Shown here: in pieces, positions 29,319 through 37,156 of the stretch
Layout of the letters: every line of letters starts with the position of its first letter
How positions within the stretch are numbered: the stretch's first letter is position 1
NCBI GenBank assembly: GCA_946221025.1
Contig: CAMIMS010000017.1
Span: 1 to 37,842, forward strand
Direction: 5' to 3'
Length of the DNA stretch: 37,842 nt
Source of the DNA: an uncultured Pseudoclavibacter sp.
Lineage (GTDB): Bacteria > Actinomycetota > Actinomycetes > Actinomycetales > Microbacteriaceae
The notes under the pieces: model-generated
The model's input: the letters and a program-made list of their open reading frames with translations, nothing else
Told to the model about the DNA's origin: nothing
The model's database searches: none
Program-made: the position numbers and the translations under genes

Positions 29319-29785
29319 CTAGGCGCCGGTCACCGCTGCGGCAAGCTGGTTCAGCGAGTCTTCGAGCTGCTCTTCGCTCACGAGCGGGAAGATCGCCTGC
29401 AGTTTCTTGTCTTCCACCTTCGACCAGTCGTAGGTGAGGGTCACACGGCTCTGGTCGGAACCGAGCGACTCGATCTCGTAGACCCATTCCCAGCCGCCGA
29501 ACTCATCCTTGTCGGCGGGGCGGGGCTGCCAGCCGACGCGCTCGTTCTCGGCGTAGGCGATGACGCGGTTGACCGTCTGGTAGTCGCCGTCCATGTGTCG
29601 CCATGCATGTTCATCGTGAACTCGTCGCCGACGGCCTGGATGCGGTTCGAGCGGTCATCGGAACGAACCATGCCCGAACCGTCGAACTCGTGGTGACGCT
29701 CGGGAAGGGTGAGCAGGTCGAAGATTTCGCTGGACGCCGCATCAATGTCGCGGGAAACGGTGATGGAGTTCTCGTTCGTAGCCAT
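29319..29785 (-). pseudogene. SRPBCC (START-like) family gene with a one-base frameshift
   Basis: The N-terminal half (MATNENSITVSRDIDAASSE... to VGDEFTMNMHGD) is read from the ATG at 29785; the C-terminal half (DYQTVNRVIAY... to LNQLAAAVTGA) is in another frame and ends at 29319. Together they would make a normal SRPBCC protein of about 155 residues, a small hydrophobic-pocket fold. The frames join if one G is restored near 29591-29592, where GGG probably became GG. No ribosome site is visible, and the upstream DUF885 terminator ends 11 bases before the ATG, leaving little room for a promoter. This could be a real pseudogene, phase variation at a short G run, or a sequencing error. I cannot tell which from the sequence. 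Confidence 0.8.
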
Positions 29786-29796
29786 ATTTCGAGCAT

Positions 29797-29847
29797 GGTG
29801 CGGGCGGCTGCGCGATTCCTGAAAGGCACCGCGCAGCCGCCCGCACC
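29797..29847 (-). terminator. Strong hairpin terminator after the DUF885 gene
   Basis: A perfect 18-bp GC-rich stem: GGTGCGGGCGGCTGCGCG (29797-29814) with its complement at 29830-29847 and a 15-base loop, starting 19 bases past the stop at 29867. Confidence 0.85.
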
Positions 29848-29866
29848 GACTATGAGATGAACGCCT

Positions 29867-31570
29867 TTACGCGTCGCGCAGCATCGCCTCGCGCAGCGTG
29901 TCAAGGCCGACGCCCCCGAGGTTCAGTGCCTTCGTGTGCCAGGCCTTCAGATCGAACTGGTCACCGGCACGCTTGGCCGATTCGTCACGAATCTGCTCCC
30001 AGATGCGCTGACCGACCTTGTACGACGGCGCCTGACCGCCCCATCCGAAGTAGCGGTTCACTTCAAAGTGAACGAACCCGTCGGGCATATTCACGTTGTT
30101 GCGCATGAAGTTGTAGGCGTAGTCGTAATCCCAAACCTTGCCGCCCTCGGGAATTTCCTTACCGAGGTGCACACCAATGTCGAGGGCGACGCGGGCAGCG
30201 CGCATCCGCTGACCATCGAGCATGCCGAGCCGGTCGGCCGGGTCGTCGAGGTACCCGAGCTGCTCCATGAGCCGCTCGGCGTACAGCGCCCATCCCTCAC
30301 CGTGGCCCGAGGTCCAGTTGCGGCGACGCCAGGTGTTCAACTGGTCCTTCACGTATGTGGCGCGCGCGACCTGCAGGTGGTGGCCGGGAACACCCTCGTG
30401 GTACACGGTCGTCAGCTCACGCCACGTGCCGAACTCAGTCACGCCCGGGGTGACCGACCACCACATCCGACCCGGTCGGCTGAAGTCATCCGACGGGCCG
30501 GTGTAGTAGATGGCGCCTTCTTCGGTCGGCGCGATCATGCATTCGAGCTTGCGCATCGGAGCCGGAATGTCGAAGTGCGTGCGACCGAGCTCCTCGATCG
30601 CCTGGTCGCTTTTCTCCTGCATCCACTTCTGCAGGGCGTCGGTGCCGCGAAGGATGTGCGCTTCGTCCTGGTCGAGGAACGCGATGGCCTCGGCAACCGT
30701 GGCACCGGGCTTGATCTCGCGGGCGATCGCCTCCTGCTCCTCGCGCATGCGGCGAGTCTCCTCAAGGCCCCACTCGTAGGTCTCGTCGAGGTCGATTTGG
30801 GCACCGACGAAGTGGCGCGACTGCAGCGCGTATGCCTCGCGTCCGAACGCATCCTCCTCGGTGGCCGCGTCGAGATACTCCCGCTCGAGGAAGTCCCCGA
30901 GGCGACCGTAGGCTTCGGCGGCACCGGCCGCTGCCTGCTCAAGCTCACCCGCGAGGGCTGAGCCGTCGGCCGCGCGTCGAGCGGCCTCCCCCGTGGCGAG
31001 CTTGTTGAAGAATCCGTCGGGCTTCGCGTAGTCGCGCACCTGGTTGATTACCTCGCGCACCTGGCGCTTTGCCGCGGTGTTGTTGTCGTCGATGCCAACG
31101 CGAAGCGTCTGGATCCACTGGTCGATGGCGCCCGGCAGGTTTCGCATGCGTCGCGCGATGTCGGTGAAGTCCTCTGCGCTCTGCTGCGACATGAGGTCGA
31201 ACACCATGCGCGAGTCCTGCGCGAACGACGAGATGTTGCTGACCTCGCGATAGCCCCACTTCGCGTCGAGCATCTCAAGGTCGAGTTCGAGCGTGCGGAT
31301 GAGTTCGGCCTGCGTTACCCGGTCAACCTCGTCGGCGATCGGCGCCTCACGCACTTCGCGAAGCACCCGCTCGGTCGCCTCGCGCGTCGCGTCGAAGGAG
31401 GCCGGCGACATGTCGCTGTACTCGGCCTTGTCGCCTTCGAGCCCCTCGTATACGCGCAGTTCCGGCGTGAGCTCGACCTGCGTGTCCGCCCAGCGCTCGG
31501 CGATCTGGTCGAGCTCGGTGGGCTGGCGCTTGGGGGTGTTTTGATTGTCAATCTGCGCTGATTCACTCAT
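29867..31570 (-). CDS. DUF885 family metallohydrolase-like protein
   Basis: A 567-residue protein of the DUF885 family, whose members have a thermolysin-like metal site and are predicted peptidases. The putative zinc motif is HEGVPGHH (residues 391-398), and the second acidic ligand region is SGHGEGWALYAE. GMLDGQRMRAARVALDIG follows in the usual place. The N-terminal third is helical and rich in charged residues. There is no signal peptide, so it should act in the cytoplasm. I chose the ATG at 31570 because it overlaps the stop of the small upstream gene (ATGA); a start at 31597 is in frame but has no support. Confidence 0.9.
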   Translation of the reverse strand: MSESAQIDNQNTPKRQPTELDQIAERWADTQVELTPELRVYEGLEGDKAEYSDMSPASFDATREATERVLREVREAPIADEVDRVTQAELIRTLELDLEMLDAKWGYREVSNISSFAQDSRMVFDLMSQQSAEDFTDIARRMRNLPGAIDQWIQTLRVGIDDNNTAAKRQVREVINQVRDYAKPDGFFNKLATGEAARRAADGSALAGELEQAAAGAAEAYGRLGDFLEREYLDAATEEDAFGREAYALQSRHFVGAQIDLDETYEWGLEETRRMREEQEAIAREIKPGATVAEAIAFLDQDEAHILRGTDALQKWMQEKSDQAIEELGRTHFDIPAPMRKLECMIAPTEEGAIYYTGPSDDFSRPGRMWWSVTPGVTEFGTWRELTTVYHEGVPGHHLQVARATYVKDQLNTWRRRNWTSGHGEGWALYAERLMEQLGYLDDPADRLGMLDGQRMRAARVALDIGVHLGKEIPEGGKVWDYDYAYNFMRNNVNMPDGFVHFEVNRYFGWGGQAPSYKVGQRIWEQIRDESAKRAGDQFDLKAWHTKALNLGGVGLDTLREAMLRDA

Positions 31571-31926
31571 GGTTCGACTGTACCCAGTGCCCGCCATGCG
31601 GCGCGTGTGAGCGAGGGATGCTCGATGCCGATCTGTCGGTAAATGCGCGCGTCAATGTCGTTGGCGCGGGCGCGGTAGTAGTGCGCGTCATCGCGGGATG
31701 GATCTTGCCCGATGAGTCTCGCAAGCGTGTACTGCGCTTCCAGTCCCTCAGCCTCGAGCGCTTCGTCGCGCAGGATGCGCACAACGTCGTCATCGACGGC
31801 CGGCAGTTCCGCGATCACATCGAGCGGATCCTCGCCGGCGCGAACGCGCGCTTCAATCACCGCGCGACGCGCGATCTCCGCCTCCCTGCGATACCGGTTC
31901 AGGTCGCGGGGCGTGACGCTACTCAG
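31567..31926 (-). CDS. Small conserved-looking hypothetical protein between polA and the DUF885 gene
   Basis: I do not recognise the family. The protein is highly charged, helical and cytoplasmic, ending ARIYRQIGIEHPSLTRAAWRALG. The first standard start is GTG at 31860 (97 residues), but its ribosome site is poorly placed. The frame stays open upstream with protein-like sequence (TPRDLNRYRREAEIARRA) to just after a stop inside the polA end. The only start-like codon near there is CTG at 31926, which overlaps the polA stop as CTGA and has GAGG seven bases upstream, giving 119 residues. I report the longer form as a hypothesis. The 3' end overlaps the DUF885 start (ATGA), so three genes may be read in series. 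Confidence 0.65.
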   Translation of the reverse strand: MSSVTPRDLNRYRREAEIARRAVIEARVRAGEDPLDVIAELPAVDDDVVRILRDEALEAEGLEAQYTLARLIGQDPSRDDAHYYRARANDIDARIYRQIGIEHPSLTRAAWRALGTVEP

Positions 31927-34595
31927 TGGCCAGCCTCATCCCAGTTGGCGCCGGAGCCGACGCTCACTTCCAGCGGCACTGAAAGCTCAGCGGCGCTGCC
32001 CATCTCCTCGCGCACGATGCGTTCGACCTCATCCGCTTCGCCCTTGGCGACTTCGATGACGAGTTCGTCGTGCACCTGCAGCAGCATGCGAGACGCAAGA
32101 TCGCCTTCCGCGAGCCGGTTCTGAACGCCGATCATGGCGATCTTCATAATGTCGGCGGCCGATCCCTGAATGGGCGAGTTGAGCGCTGCCCGCTCCGCGT
32201 TCTCGCGAATAACGCGGTTCTTCGCGTTCAACTCGGGGAAGAGCCTGCGGCGCCCGAAGATCGTCTCGGTGTAGCCCTGCTCGCGCGCGTTCTCGACCAC
32301 GCCGCGCAGATAGTCGCGCACCGGGCCAAAGCGCGCGAAATAGCCGGCGATGAGATCCTTCGCCTCCGCGGTCTCGATCTGCAATTGCTTCGACAGACCG
32401 AACGGCGACAGGCCGTACGCGAGGCCGTACGACATCGCCTTCACCTTGGAGCGCATATCGGGCGTGACGTCCTCGGGCGCGACGCCGAACACCTGCGAGC
32501 CGACGAAGCGGTGGAGGTCTTCGCCCCGCTGATACGCGTCGATGAGGCCGGCATCCCCCGAGAGGTGGGCCATGATGCGCATTTCAATCTGCGAGTAGTC
32601 GGCCGTGAACAGCGTTTCGAACTCCGGCCCGTGAATGAATGCCCGGCGGATGCGGCGACCCTCTTCAGAGCGGATGGGAATGTTCTGCAGGTTCGGGTCG
32701 GTCGATGACAGGCGCCCGGTCGCCGAGCCCGTCTGCACGTAAGTCGTGTAGATGCGGCCGTCGTCGGCTATCGACTTCAGCAGCGACTCCATGATCTGGC
32801 GAAGCTTCACCGCATCCCGGTGGCGTCGAAGCGCCCCGAGGAACGGATGCGGCGCGGTGCGCTCAAGTTCTGCGAGCGATTCCGCATCGGTCGAGTAGCC
32901 GGTCTTCGTGCGGCGGGTCTTCGGCATCTTGAGCGTCTCGAACAGCACGGTCTGCAGCTGCTTTGGGGAGCCGAGGTTGATGCGCTCTCCCCCGATCGCC
33001 TCGAACGCCTCCGCTTCGTACTTGCCGATCGAATCGGCAAGGTCCGATGAGAGCCCCCGCAGGAACGGCTCGTCAATTGCGATACCGGTCTGCTCCATGG
33101 ATGCGAGCACGGGGATGAGGGGTGTCTCGATCTCATCGAAGACGCGGCGCGTGGGCTCGGCCAGGCGGTCTACCGCAGCGTCGACCGCTTTCCCGGTGAA
33201 GAACGCGTCGCTGGCCGTGTACGCATCCGCACCGTCAATGCCACCGAGCTGGTTCGGGTCACCTTCGGGCAGCGCCTCATCGAGGGTTTGCCGCACGAGC
33301 TCCGCGAGGCGCTTGGGCGGGGTTTGCGGGTGATGCAGCCACGCGGCGATCTGACCGTCAACGATGCGGCCTTCGATGGCGATGCCGGCCTTGTTCAGGG
33401 CATGCAGCTGCGGCTTCGCATCGAACATGCGCTTCGGCTCGTCACTTCCGAGCCATTCGGCAACGGCAGTCTCGGCGGCCGGGTCGACGATGATCATCGC
33501 TTCGCTGCCGGCAACGCCGATTTCGAGCTGTTCGCCCGTCGCGGAGAGGGTGAGGCTGAGCCCCTCCGAGGTGGCCTTCCGCTGCTTCGTCAGCCAAGCC
33601 GCGAGCTCGTCACCGGTGCGCGTGTCGACGATGGGCACGAGGTCGGCGGGATTGGTCGACTCCTGTGCCTGATCGGCGTCGGCGAGCTTCAGCACCCGGT
33701 CTTGCAGGGTTCGGAACTGAAGGTTCGTGAACACTTCGCGCACCGCATCCACGTCGATCGGTGCGCGTTCGAGGTCGTCGGGTCCGGTTTCGAGCGCAAC
33801 ATCGTCGACGAGACGGTTGAGTTTGCGGTTTCGAACCGCGTTGTCCTGGTGCTCGCGAAGCGACTCCCCCACTTTGCCCTTGATTTCATCGGCGTGGGCG
33901 AGGATCTCATCCAGCGACCCGTACTGGTTGATCCACTTGGCGGCCGTCTTCTCGCCGACCTTCGGGATGCCGGGCAGGTTGTCGCTCTTCTCGCCGACGA
34001 GCGCAGCCACGTCCGGGTAGTTCTCGGGCTTCACGCCGTAGCGCTCCTCGACGGTCGCCGGCGTGTAGCGCTTGAGCTTCGACACGCCCTGGGTCGAGGG
34101 ATACAGGAGGGTCACCTCGTCGTTCACGAGCTGGATCGCGTCGCGGTCGCCGGAGACGACGAGCACGCGATAACCCTTCTCGACTCCCTGACGGGCAAGC
34201 GTCGCGAGAATGTCGTCTGCCTCGTAGTCCTCTTTGGTGAGGGTCTGAATGCCCATTGCGTGCAGCGCATCCTGCAGCAGCTCCACCTGACCGAGGAACT
34301 CCGGCGGGGTTTCGTCGCGTCCGGCTTTGTACTCGGTGTACTCGCGCGTGCGGAACGAGCCTCCCGACAGGTCGAAGGCCACGGCGACGTGGCTCGGGTT
34401 CTCGTCCTTCAGGAGCGTGAGCAGCATCGAAATGAAGCCGTGAATGGCGTTCGTGTGCTGACCGTCGGTGGTCGTGAAGCTCTCGGTCGGCAGGGCGAAG
34501 AACGCGCGGAACGCGAGCGAATGCCCGTCAATGACCATCAGGGTGCGGTCGTCGATCTGCTGGTCGGTTCCGCCGGTGGTAGGTGATTCAGGCAC
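31923..34595 (-). CDS. polA: DNA polymerase I
   Basis: Repair and Okazaki-fragment polymerase, 890 residues. The N-terminal 5'-nuclease domain is intact (VIDGHSLAFRAFFAL, YEADDILATLA, GDRDAIQL, ALVGEKSDNLPGIPKVGEKTA). The middle 3'-exonuclease domain lacks the DxE motif, so proofreading is probably absent, as in M. tuberculosis PolA. The polymerase domain has motif A (DYSQIEMRIMAHLSGD), motif B with Tyr723 (KAMSYGLAYG) and motif C (LQVHDELVIEV, His842-Glu844). The tyrosine replaces the phenylalanine of E. coli and is known to weaken discrimination against dideoxynucleotides. The GTG at 34595 has no proper ribosome site; TAGAGT lies six bases upstream. Confidence 0.97.
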   Translation of the reverse strand: MPESPTTGGTDQQIDDRTLMVIDGHSLAFRAFFALPTESFTTTDGQHTNAIHGFISMLLTLLKDENPSHVAVAFDLSGGSFRTREYTEYKAGRDETPPEFLGQVELLQDALHAMGIQTLTKEDYEADDILATLARQGVEKGYRVLVVSGDRDAIQLVNDEVTLLYPSTQGVSKLKRYTPATVEERYGVKPENYPDVAALVGEKSDNLPGIPKVGEKTAAKWINQYGSLDEILAHADEIKGKVGESLREHQDNAVRNRKLNRLVDDVALETGPDDLERAPIDVDAVREVFTNLQFRTLQDRVLKLADADQAQESTNPADLVPIVDTRTGDELAAWLTKQRKATSEGLSLTLSATGEQLEIGVAGSEAMIIVDPAAETAVAEWLGSDEPKRMFDAKPQLHALNKAGIAIEGRIVDGQIAAWLHHPQTPPKRLAELVRQTLDEALPEGDPNQLGGIDGADAYTASDAFFTGKAVDAAVDRLAEPTRRVFDEIETPLIPVLASMEQTGIAIDEPFLRGLSSDLADSIGKYEAEAFEAIGGERINLGSPKQLQTVLFETLKMPKTRRTKTGYSTDAESLAELERTAPHPFLGALRRHRDAVKLRQIMESLLKSIADDGRIYTTYVQTGSATGRLSSTDPNLQNIPIRSEEGRRIRRAFIHGPEFETLFTADYSQIEMRIMAHLSGDAGLIDAYQRGEDLHRFVGSQVFGVAPEDVTPDMRSKVKAMSYGLAYGLSPFGLSKQLQIETAEAKDLIAGYFARFGPVRDYLRGVVENAREQGYTETIFGRRRLFPELNAKNRVIRENAERAALNSPIQGSAADIMKIAMIGVQNRLAEGDLASRMLLQVHDELVIEVAKGEADEVERIVREEMGSAAELSVPLEVSVGSGANWDEAGH

Positions 34596-34601
34596 CCCTC
34601 G

Positions 34602-34607
34602 ACTCTA
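34602..34607 (-). promoter_or_regulatory. Putative leaderless -10 box for polA
   Basis: TAGAGT on the minus strand, six bases before the GTG at 34595. The intervening CGAGGG touches the start codon and is too close to act as a ribosome site, which fits a leaderless mRNA. Confidence 0.5.
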
Positions 34608-34656
34608 GTGACGCTCCCCTGACGAGCGCCGGACGGCGGGATGCGGTGACCGGTTT

Positions 34657-34694
34657 GGAACGCCGCGGGATCGGGCGAAAATAGGTGGCGTTCC
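34657..34694. repeat. Separated 8-bp inverted repeat upstream of the thioesterase gene
   Basis: GGAACGCC (34657-34664) and GGCGTTCC (34687-34694), 22 bases apart, in the polA/thioesterase divergent gap. The arms would bracket a promoter for the plus-strand gene and might be an operator; chance cannot be excluded. Confidence 0.3.
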
Positions 34695-34717
34695 GACCGC
34701 GCTCGAGAGGATTCACC

Positions 34718-35185
34718 GTGGAACCCATCACCGCCGACGTCACCGACCTTCCCGTGATCAACGGGCACACCGTTCCCGACCAGCTGGAGGTCACCGGCGG
34801 CCGCGGGCTCGGTGAACTCAATAAGCGGATGGGCATCTACATCGTGAAGCTCAGCGGTGAGCACTCCATCGCCGTGATGCGCGTTGACGGGAACCGACAG
34901 CCAATCGGGCTGCTTCACGGCGGCGCGTACTGCGTGCTCGGCGAGACGCTCGGGTCAATGTCGTCGAACGCCTACGCGAAGGGCCTCGATGGAGATCGCT
35001 ACGCCGTGGGCATTGATCTGAATGCGACCCACACCGGCTCTCCCCGCAGCGAATGGGTGACCGGCGAGTGCCGCGCGATTTCGCTCGGCAAGAGCGTTTG
35101 CGTGCACGAGATCGCGATCACGGATGAGGCCGGGCACCGCTGCTCAACCGTGCGCATCACGAACCTCATTCGCGAGCGCAGCTAA
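34718..35185 (+). CDS. PaaI-like hotdog-fold thioesterase
   Basis: A 155-residue single hotdog-domain protein of the PaaI/DUF4442-like acyl-CoA thioesterase group. The central helix carries the family motif GLLHGGAYCVLGETLGSMSSN, and the strand residues VGIDLNATHTG and CRAISLGKSVCVHEIAI match the fold. Proteins of this kind hydrolyse aromatic or medium-chain acyl-CoA; the exact substrate is unknown. The start is GTG at 34718 with GAGAGG upstream; an in-frame ATG at 34685 lacks a ribosome site. It is divergent from polA and convergent with the response regulator gene, with a strong shared terminator. Confidence 0.85.
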   Translation: MEPITADVTDLPVINGHTVPDQLEVTGGRGLGELNKRMGIYIVKLSGEHSIAVMRVDGNRQPIGLLHGGAYCVLGETLGSMSSNAYAKGLDGDRYAVGIDLNATHTGSPRSEWVTGECRAISLGKSVCVHEIAITDEAGHRCSTVRITNLIRERS

Positions 35186-35192
35186 TCGCATC

Positions 35193-35243
35193 CCAAACCG
35201 AGTGTGGCCGCTGCTTCTATCGCAGCGGCCACACTCGGTTTGG
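35193..35243. terminator. Bidirectional terminator, perfect 22-bp stem
   Basis: The arms 35193-35214 and 35222-35243 are exact complements (CCAAACCGAGTG... and ...CACTCGGTTTGG) around a seven-base loop TTCTATC. It starts 7 bases after the thioesterase stop and ends 3 bases before the response regulator stop, so it serves both convergent genes. Confidence 0.93.
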
Positions 35244-35246
35244 CGT

Positions 35247-35933
35247 CTATTCGTCGTCGTCAGCTGGCTGCTTCGGCATCTGCTTCGCGTCGGCGTCCTT
35301 CTTCTCGGCTTTATCAGCGTCCTTCTTTGGTGCGAGCTGTTTCACGACGGCCTCGGCGACTTCGTGCATCGTGAGTCGCCGGTCCATGGATGCTTTTTGA
35401 ATCCAGCGGAATGCTTCGGGCTCCGACAGGCCCATTTTCTGGGTCAGCAGGCCCTTTGCCCGGTCAACGAGCTTGCGCGTCTCGAAGCGGTCGCGAAGAT
35501 CGGCAACCTCCGCCTCGAGCGCGATGATCTCGGCGTGGCGCGCGAGCGCGATCTCGATCGCCGGCAGGAGGTCGTTCTGCGTGAAGGGCTTCACAACGTA
35601 GGCGAGCGCTCCTGCCTCGGTGGCACGCTCAACGAGCTCTTTTTGACTGAACGCGGTGAGGAGCACCACCGGGGCAATGCCTTCGCGGGTGATCTCTTCG
35701 GCAGCGGAGATGCCATCCAGGCCCGGCATTTTCACATCCATGACGACGAGGTCGGGCTGCAAGTCTTTCGCCAGCGCGATCGCGGTCTCGCCGTCGCCGG
35801 CCTCACCGACGACGTCATAGCCGTTGTCGCGGAGGATCTCCACGATGTCGAGTCGGATCAGGGATTCGTCTTCGGCGACGACGACCCGACGCGTTGCGAT
35901 GGCCGTGTCCCCTGTTTCGTGCGCTTGGGTCAC
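35247..35933 (-). CDS. ANTAR-domain response regulator (PdtaR-like)
   Basis: A 228-residue two-component regulator. The N-terminal receiver domain has the acidic pocket (AEDESL, residues 20-25), phospho-acceptor Asp66 (VVMDVKMPG) and the conserved lysine in VVKPF. The ANTAR domain (about 145-205, DRAKGLLTQKMGLSEPEAFRWIQKASM) binds paired hairpins in target RNAs and acts by antitermination. The C-terminal tail is a lysine/aspartate-rich run. It resembles M. tuberculosis PdtaR; the partner kinase is not in the window. I chose GTG at 35933: the frame extends to 36026 but that would overlap the tRNA. A TAGACT box seven bases upstream suggests a leaderless mRNA. Confidence 0.92.
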   Translation of the reverse strand: MTQAHETGDTAIATRRVVVAEDESLIRLDIVEILRDNGYDVVGEAGDGETAIALAKDLQPDLVVMDVKMPGLDGISAAEEITREGIAPVVLLTAFSQKELVERATEAGALAYVVKPFTQNDLLPAIEIALARHAEIIALEAEVADLRDRFETRKLVDRAKGLLTQKMGLSEPEAFRWIQKASMDRRLTMHEVAEAVVKQLAPKKDADKAEKKDADAKQMPKQPADDDE

Positions 35934-35940
35934 GTTCGTC

Positions 35941-35946
35941 AGTCTA
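35941..35946 (-). promoter_or_regulatory. Putative leaderless -10 box for the response regulator gene
   Basis: TAGACT on the minus strand, seven bases before the GTG at 35933, with no ribosome site between them. It overlaps by two bases a TAGAGT box facing the other way. Confidence 0.5.
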
Positions 35947-35950
35947 GAGT
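35945..35950 (+). promoter_or_regulatory. Putative -10 box for tRNA-Leu
   Basis: TAGAGT on the plus strand, about 43 bases before the mature tRNA. It shares TA with the oppositely oriented TAGACT. No clear -35. Confidence 0.35.
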
Positions 35951-35993
35951 GTTCTGGATCGCTCGCCTTCGGACCATCGATGGCGTGGCGTTG

Positions 35994-36078
35994 GCCGGCT
36001 TGGCGGAATTGGCAGACGCGACGCACTCAAACTGCGTTGCCTTCGGGCGTGAGGGTTCAAGTCCCTCAGCCGGCACCA
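35994..36078 (+). tRNA. tRNA-Leu (anticodon CAA)
   Basis: A complete class II tRNA of 85 bases. The acceptor stem GCCGGCT (35994-36000) pairs with AGCCGGC (36068-36074), followed by the discriminator A and an encoded CCA (36076-36078). The D-loop region, the CAA anticodon within ACTCAAACT, a long variable arm (TGCCTTCGGGCGT) and the T-arm with GGTTCAAGTCC are all present. It reads UUG leucine codons. Confidence 0.96.
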
Positions 36079-36097
36079 GCACATGAACGACGGGGTG

Positions 36098-37156
36098 TTA
36101 CTCCGCCGCCGTCACCCGCTGCTCTTCGCGAAGCTGGTCGACGAGCGGAATGACCTGCTCACCGAAGCGCACGAGGTCCCCGTGCGGGTCAGCGAATTGC
36201 ATCATGAGCACATCCACACCGGCGCGCTCAAACTCGAGCACCCGGCGGGCGACCTGCTCGGGCGTGCCAATGAGCCCCGGGCGAAGACCCCGGTTTGAGA
36301 CCGAGTAGTCCTCGAGCGAGACATTCACATTCAGCTCGGATTTCGAGATGAAGTCGCGGTACGACTGGAATCCGGGTGAACCCGGTTGCACATTCGTAAT
36401 GCGTTCGAGCTCGGCCTTGGCTTCTTCTTCGGTATCACGAACAATCGGGAAGGCGGCCATGCCGAAATGCGTGAACGGTTCTCCGCCCGCCGCCTCACGT
36501 CGAGCGCGCATATCCGCGATCTTTTCTGCGAGCTCATCCACGGTTCCACCGTGCGTGATGTAGGAGTCGGCGTATTCGCAAATCGCGGCCCGGCCAGCGG
36601 GCGATTCGCCACCGGCGAAGACGCGCGGTTCGGGTTCGGGCTTCGGGTGCAGTTGCACATCGGAGAACGAGATGTGATCTCCCGCAAAGCTCGCCGGAGA
36701 CTCGCGCCAGAGCGCCCGCAGGGCCCGCATGTACTCCTCCGTGAAGGCGTAGCGCTCGTCGTGCTCGGGGAATTGCACGCCGTACTGCGCGGCTTCTTCG
36801 GCCCACCAGCCGGAAACGACGTTCAGGCTGAACCGACCCTCGGTGAGTACCTGCAGGGTGGCTGCCTGCTTCGCCGCAAGCTGCACGGGCTGGTGATAGA
36901 TCGGGCGAATAGCCGCGAGGACTTCCATGCGCGAGGTCGCGGCGCCCAGCATGGCCGCGAGCGACCACGCATCCAGGACCGGCCCCTCCTCCCCCGCGAT
37001 ATCGCTGAGGTTCAGTTCGAGAATGAGCGTGATGTCGAACCCGACCCGTTCGGCAGCCTCGGCGATTCGGCGCTGCGCTGCGAAACTGATGTCGAACTCA
37101 TCGTCGGTGTTTCGCAGCCACCGGTTCATCGTCGGCGTCCAGTAGCCGTACCTCAT
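36098..37156 (-). CDS. LLM-class flavin-dependent oxidoreductase (SsuD-like)
   Basis: A 352-residue TIM-barrel flavin enzyme of the bacterial luciferase-like group, which use reduced FMN and oxygen to attack carbon-sulfur or related bonds. Family features are the N-terminal YGYWTPTMNRWLRN, the LILELNLSDI strand, GRFSLNVVSGWW in the FMN region, and RVFAGGESPAGRAA. The C-terminal TPEQVARRVLEFERAGVDVLMMQF is typical of the SsuD side of the family. The substrate cannot be inferred: sulfonate, sulfone or another small molecule is possible. The ATG at 37156 overlaps the stop of the ATP-grasp gene (ATGA at 37153-37156), so the two are likely co-translated. The stop is only 20 bases from the convergent tRNA end. 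Confidence 0.88.
   Translation of the reverse strand: MRYGYWTPTMNRWLRNTDDEFDISFAAQRRIAEAAERVGFDITLILELNLSDIAGEEGPVLDAWSLAAMLGAATSRMEVLAAIRPIYHQPVQLAAKQAATLQVLTEGRFSLNVVSGWWAEEAAQYGVQFPEHDERYAFTEEYMRALRALWRESPASFAGDHISFSDVQLHPKPEPEPRVFAGGESPAGRAAICEYADSYITHGGTVDELAEKIADMRARREAAGGEPFTHFGMAAFPIVRDTEEEAKAELERITNVQPGSPGFQSYRDFISKSELNVNVSLEDYSVSNRGLRPGLIGTPEQVARRVLEFERAGVDVLMMQFADPHGDLVRFGEQVIPLVDQLREEQRVTAAE

Noticed and set aside
29319..29594. A separate 91-codon gene starting MDGDYQTV
   Set aside because: It is the C-terminal half of the SRPBCC protein in a shifted frame; the preceding frame supplies the missing N-terminal half.
35934..36026. Upstream start for the response regulator at 36026
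   Set aside because: The extension runs into the tRNA-Leu gene and is not receiver-like; GTG at 35933 has a -10 box in leaderless position.
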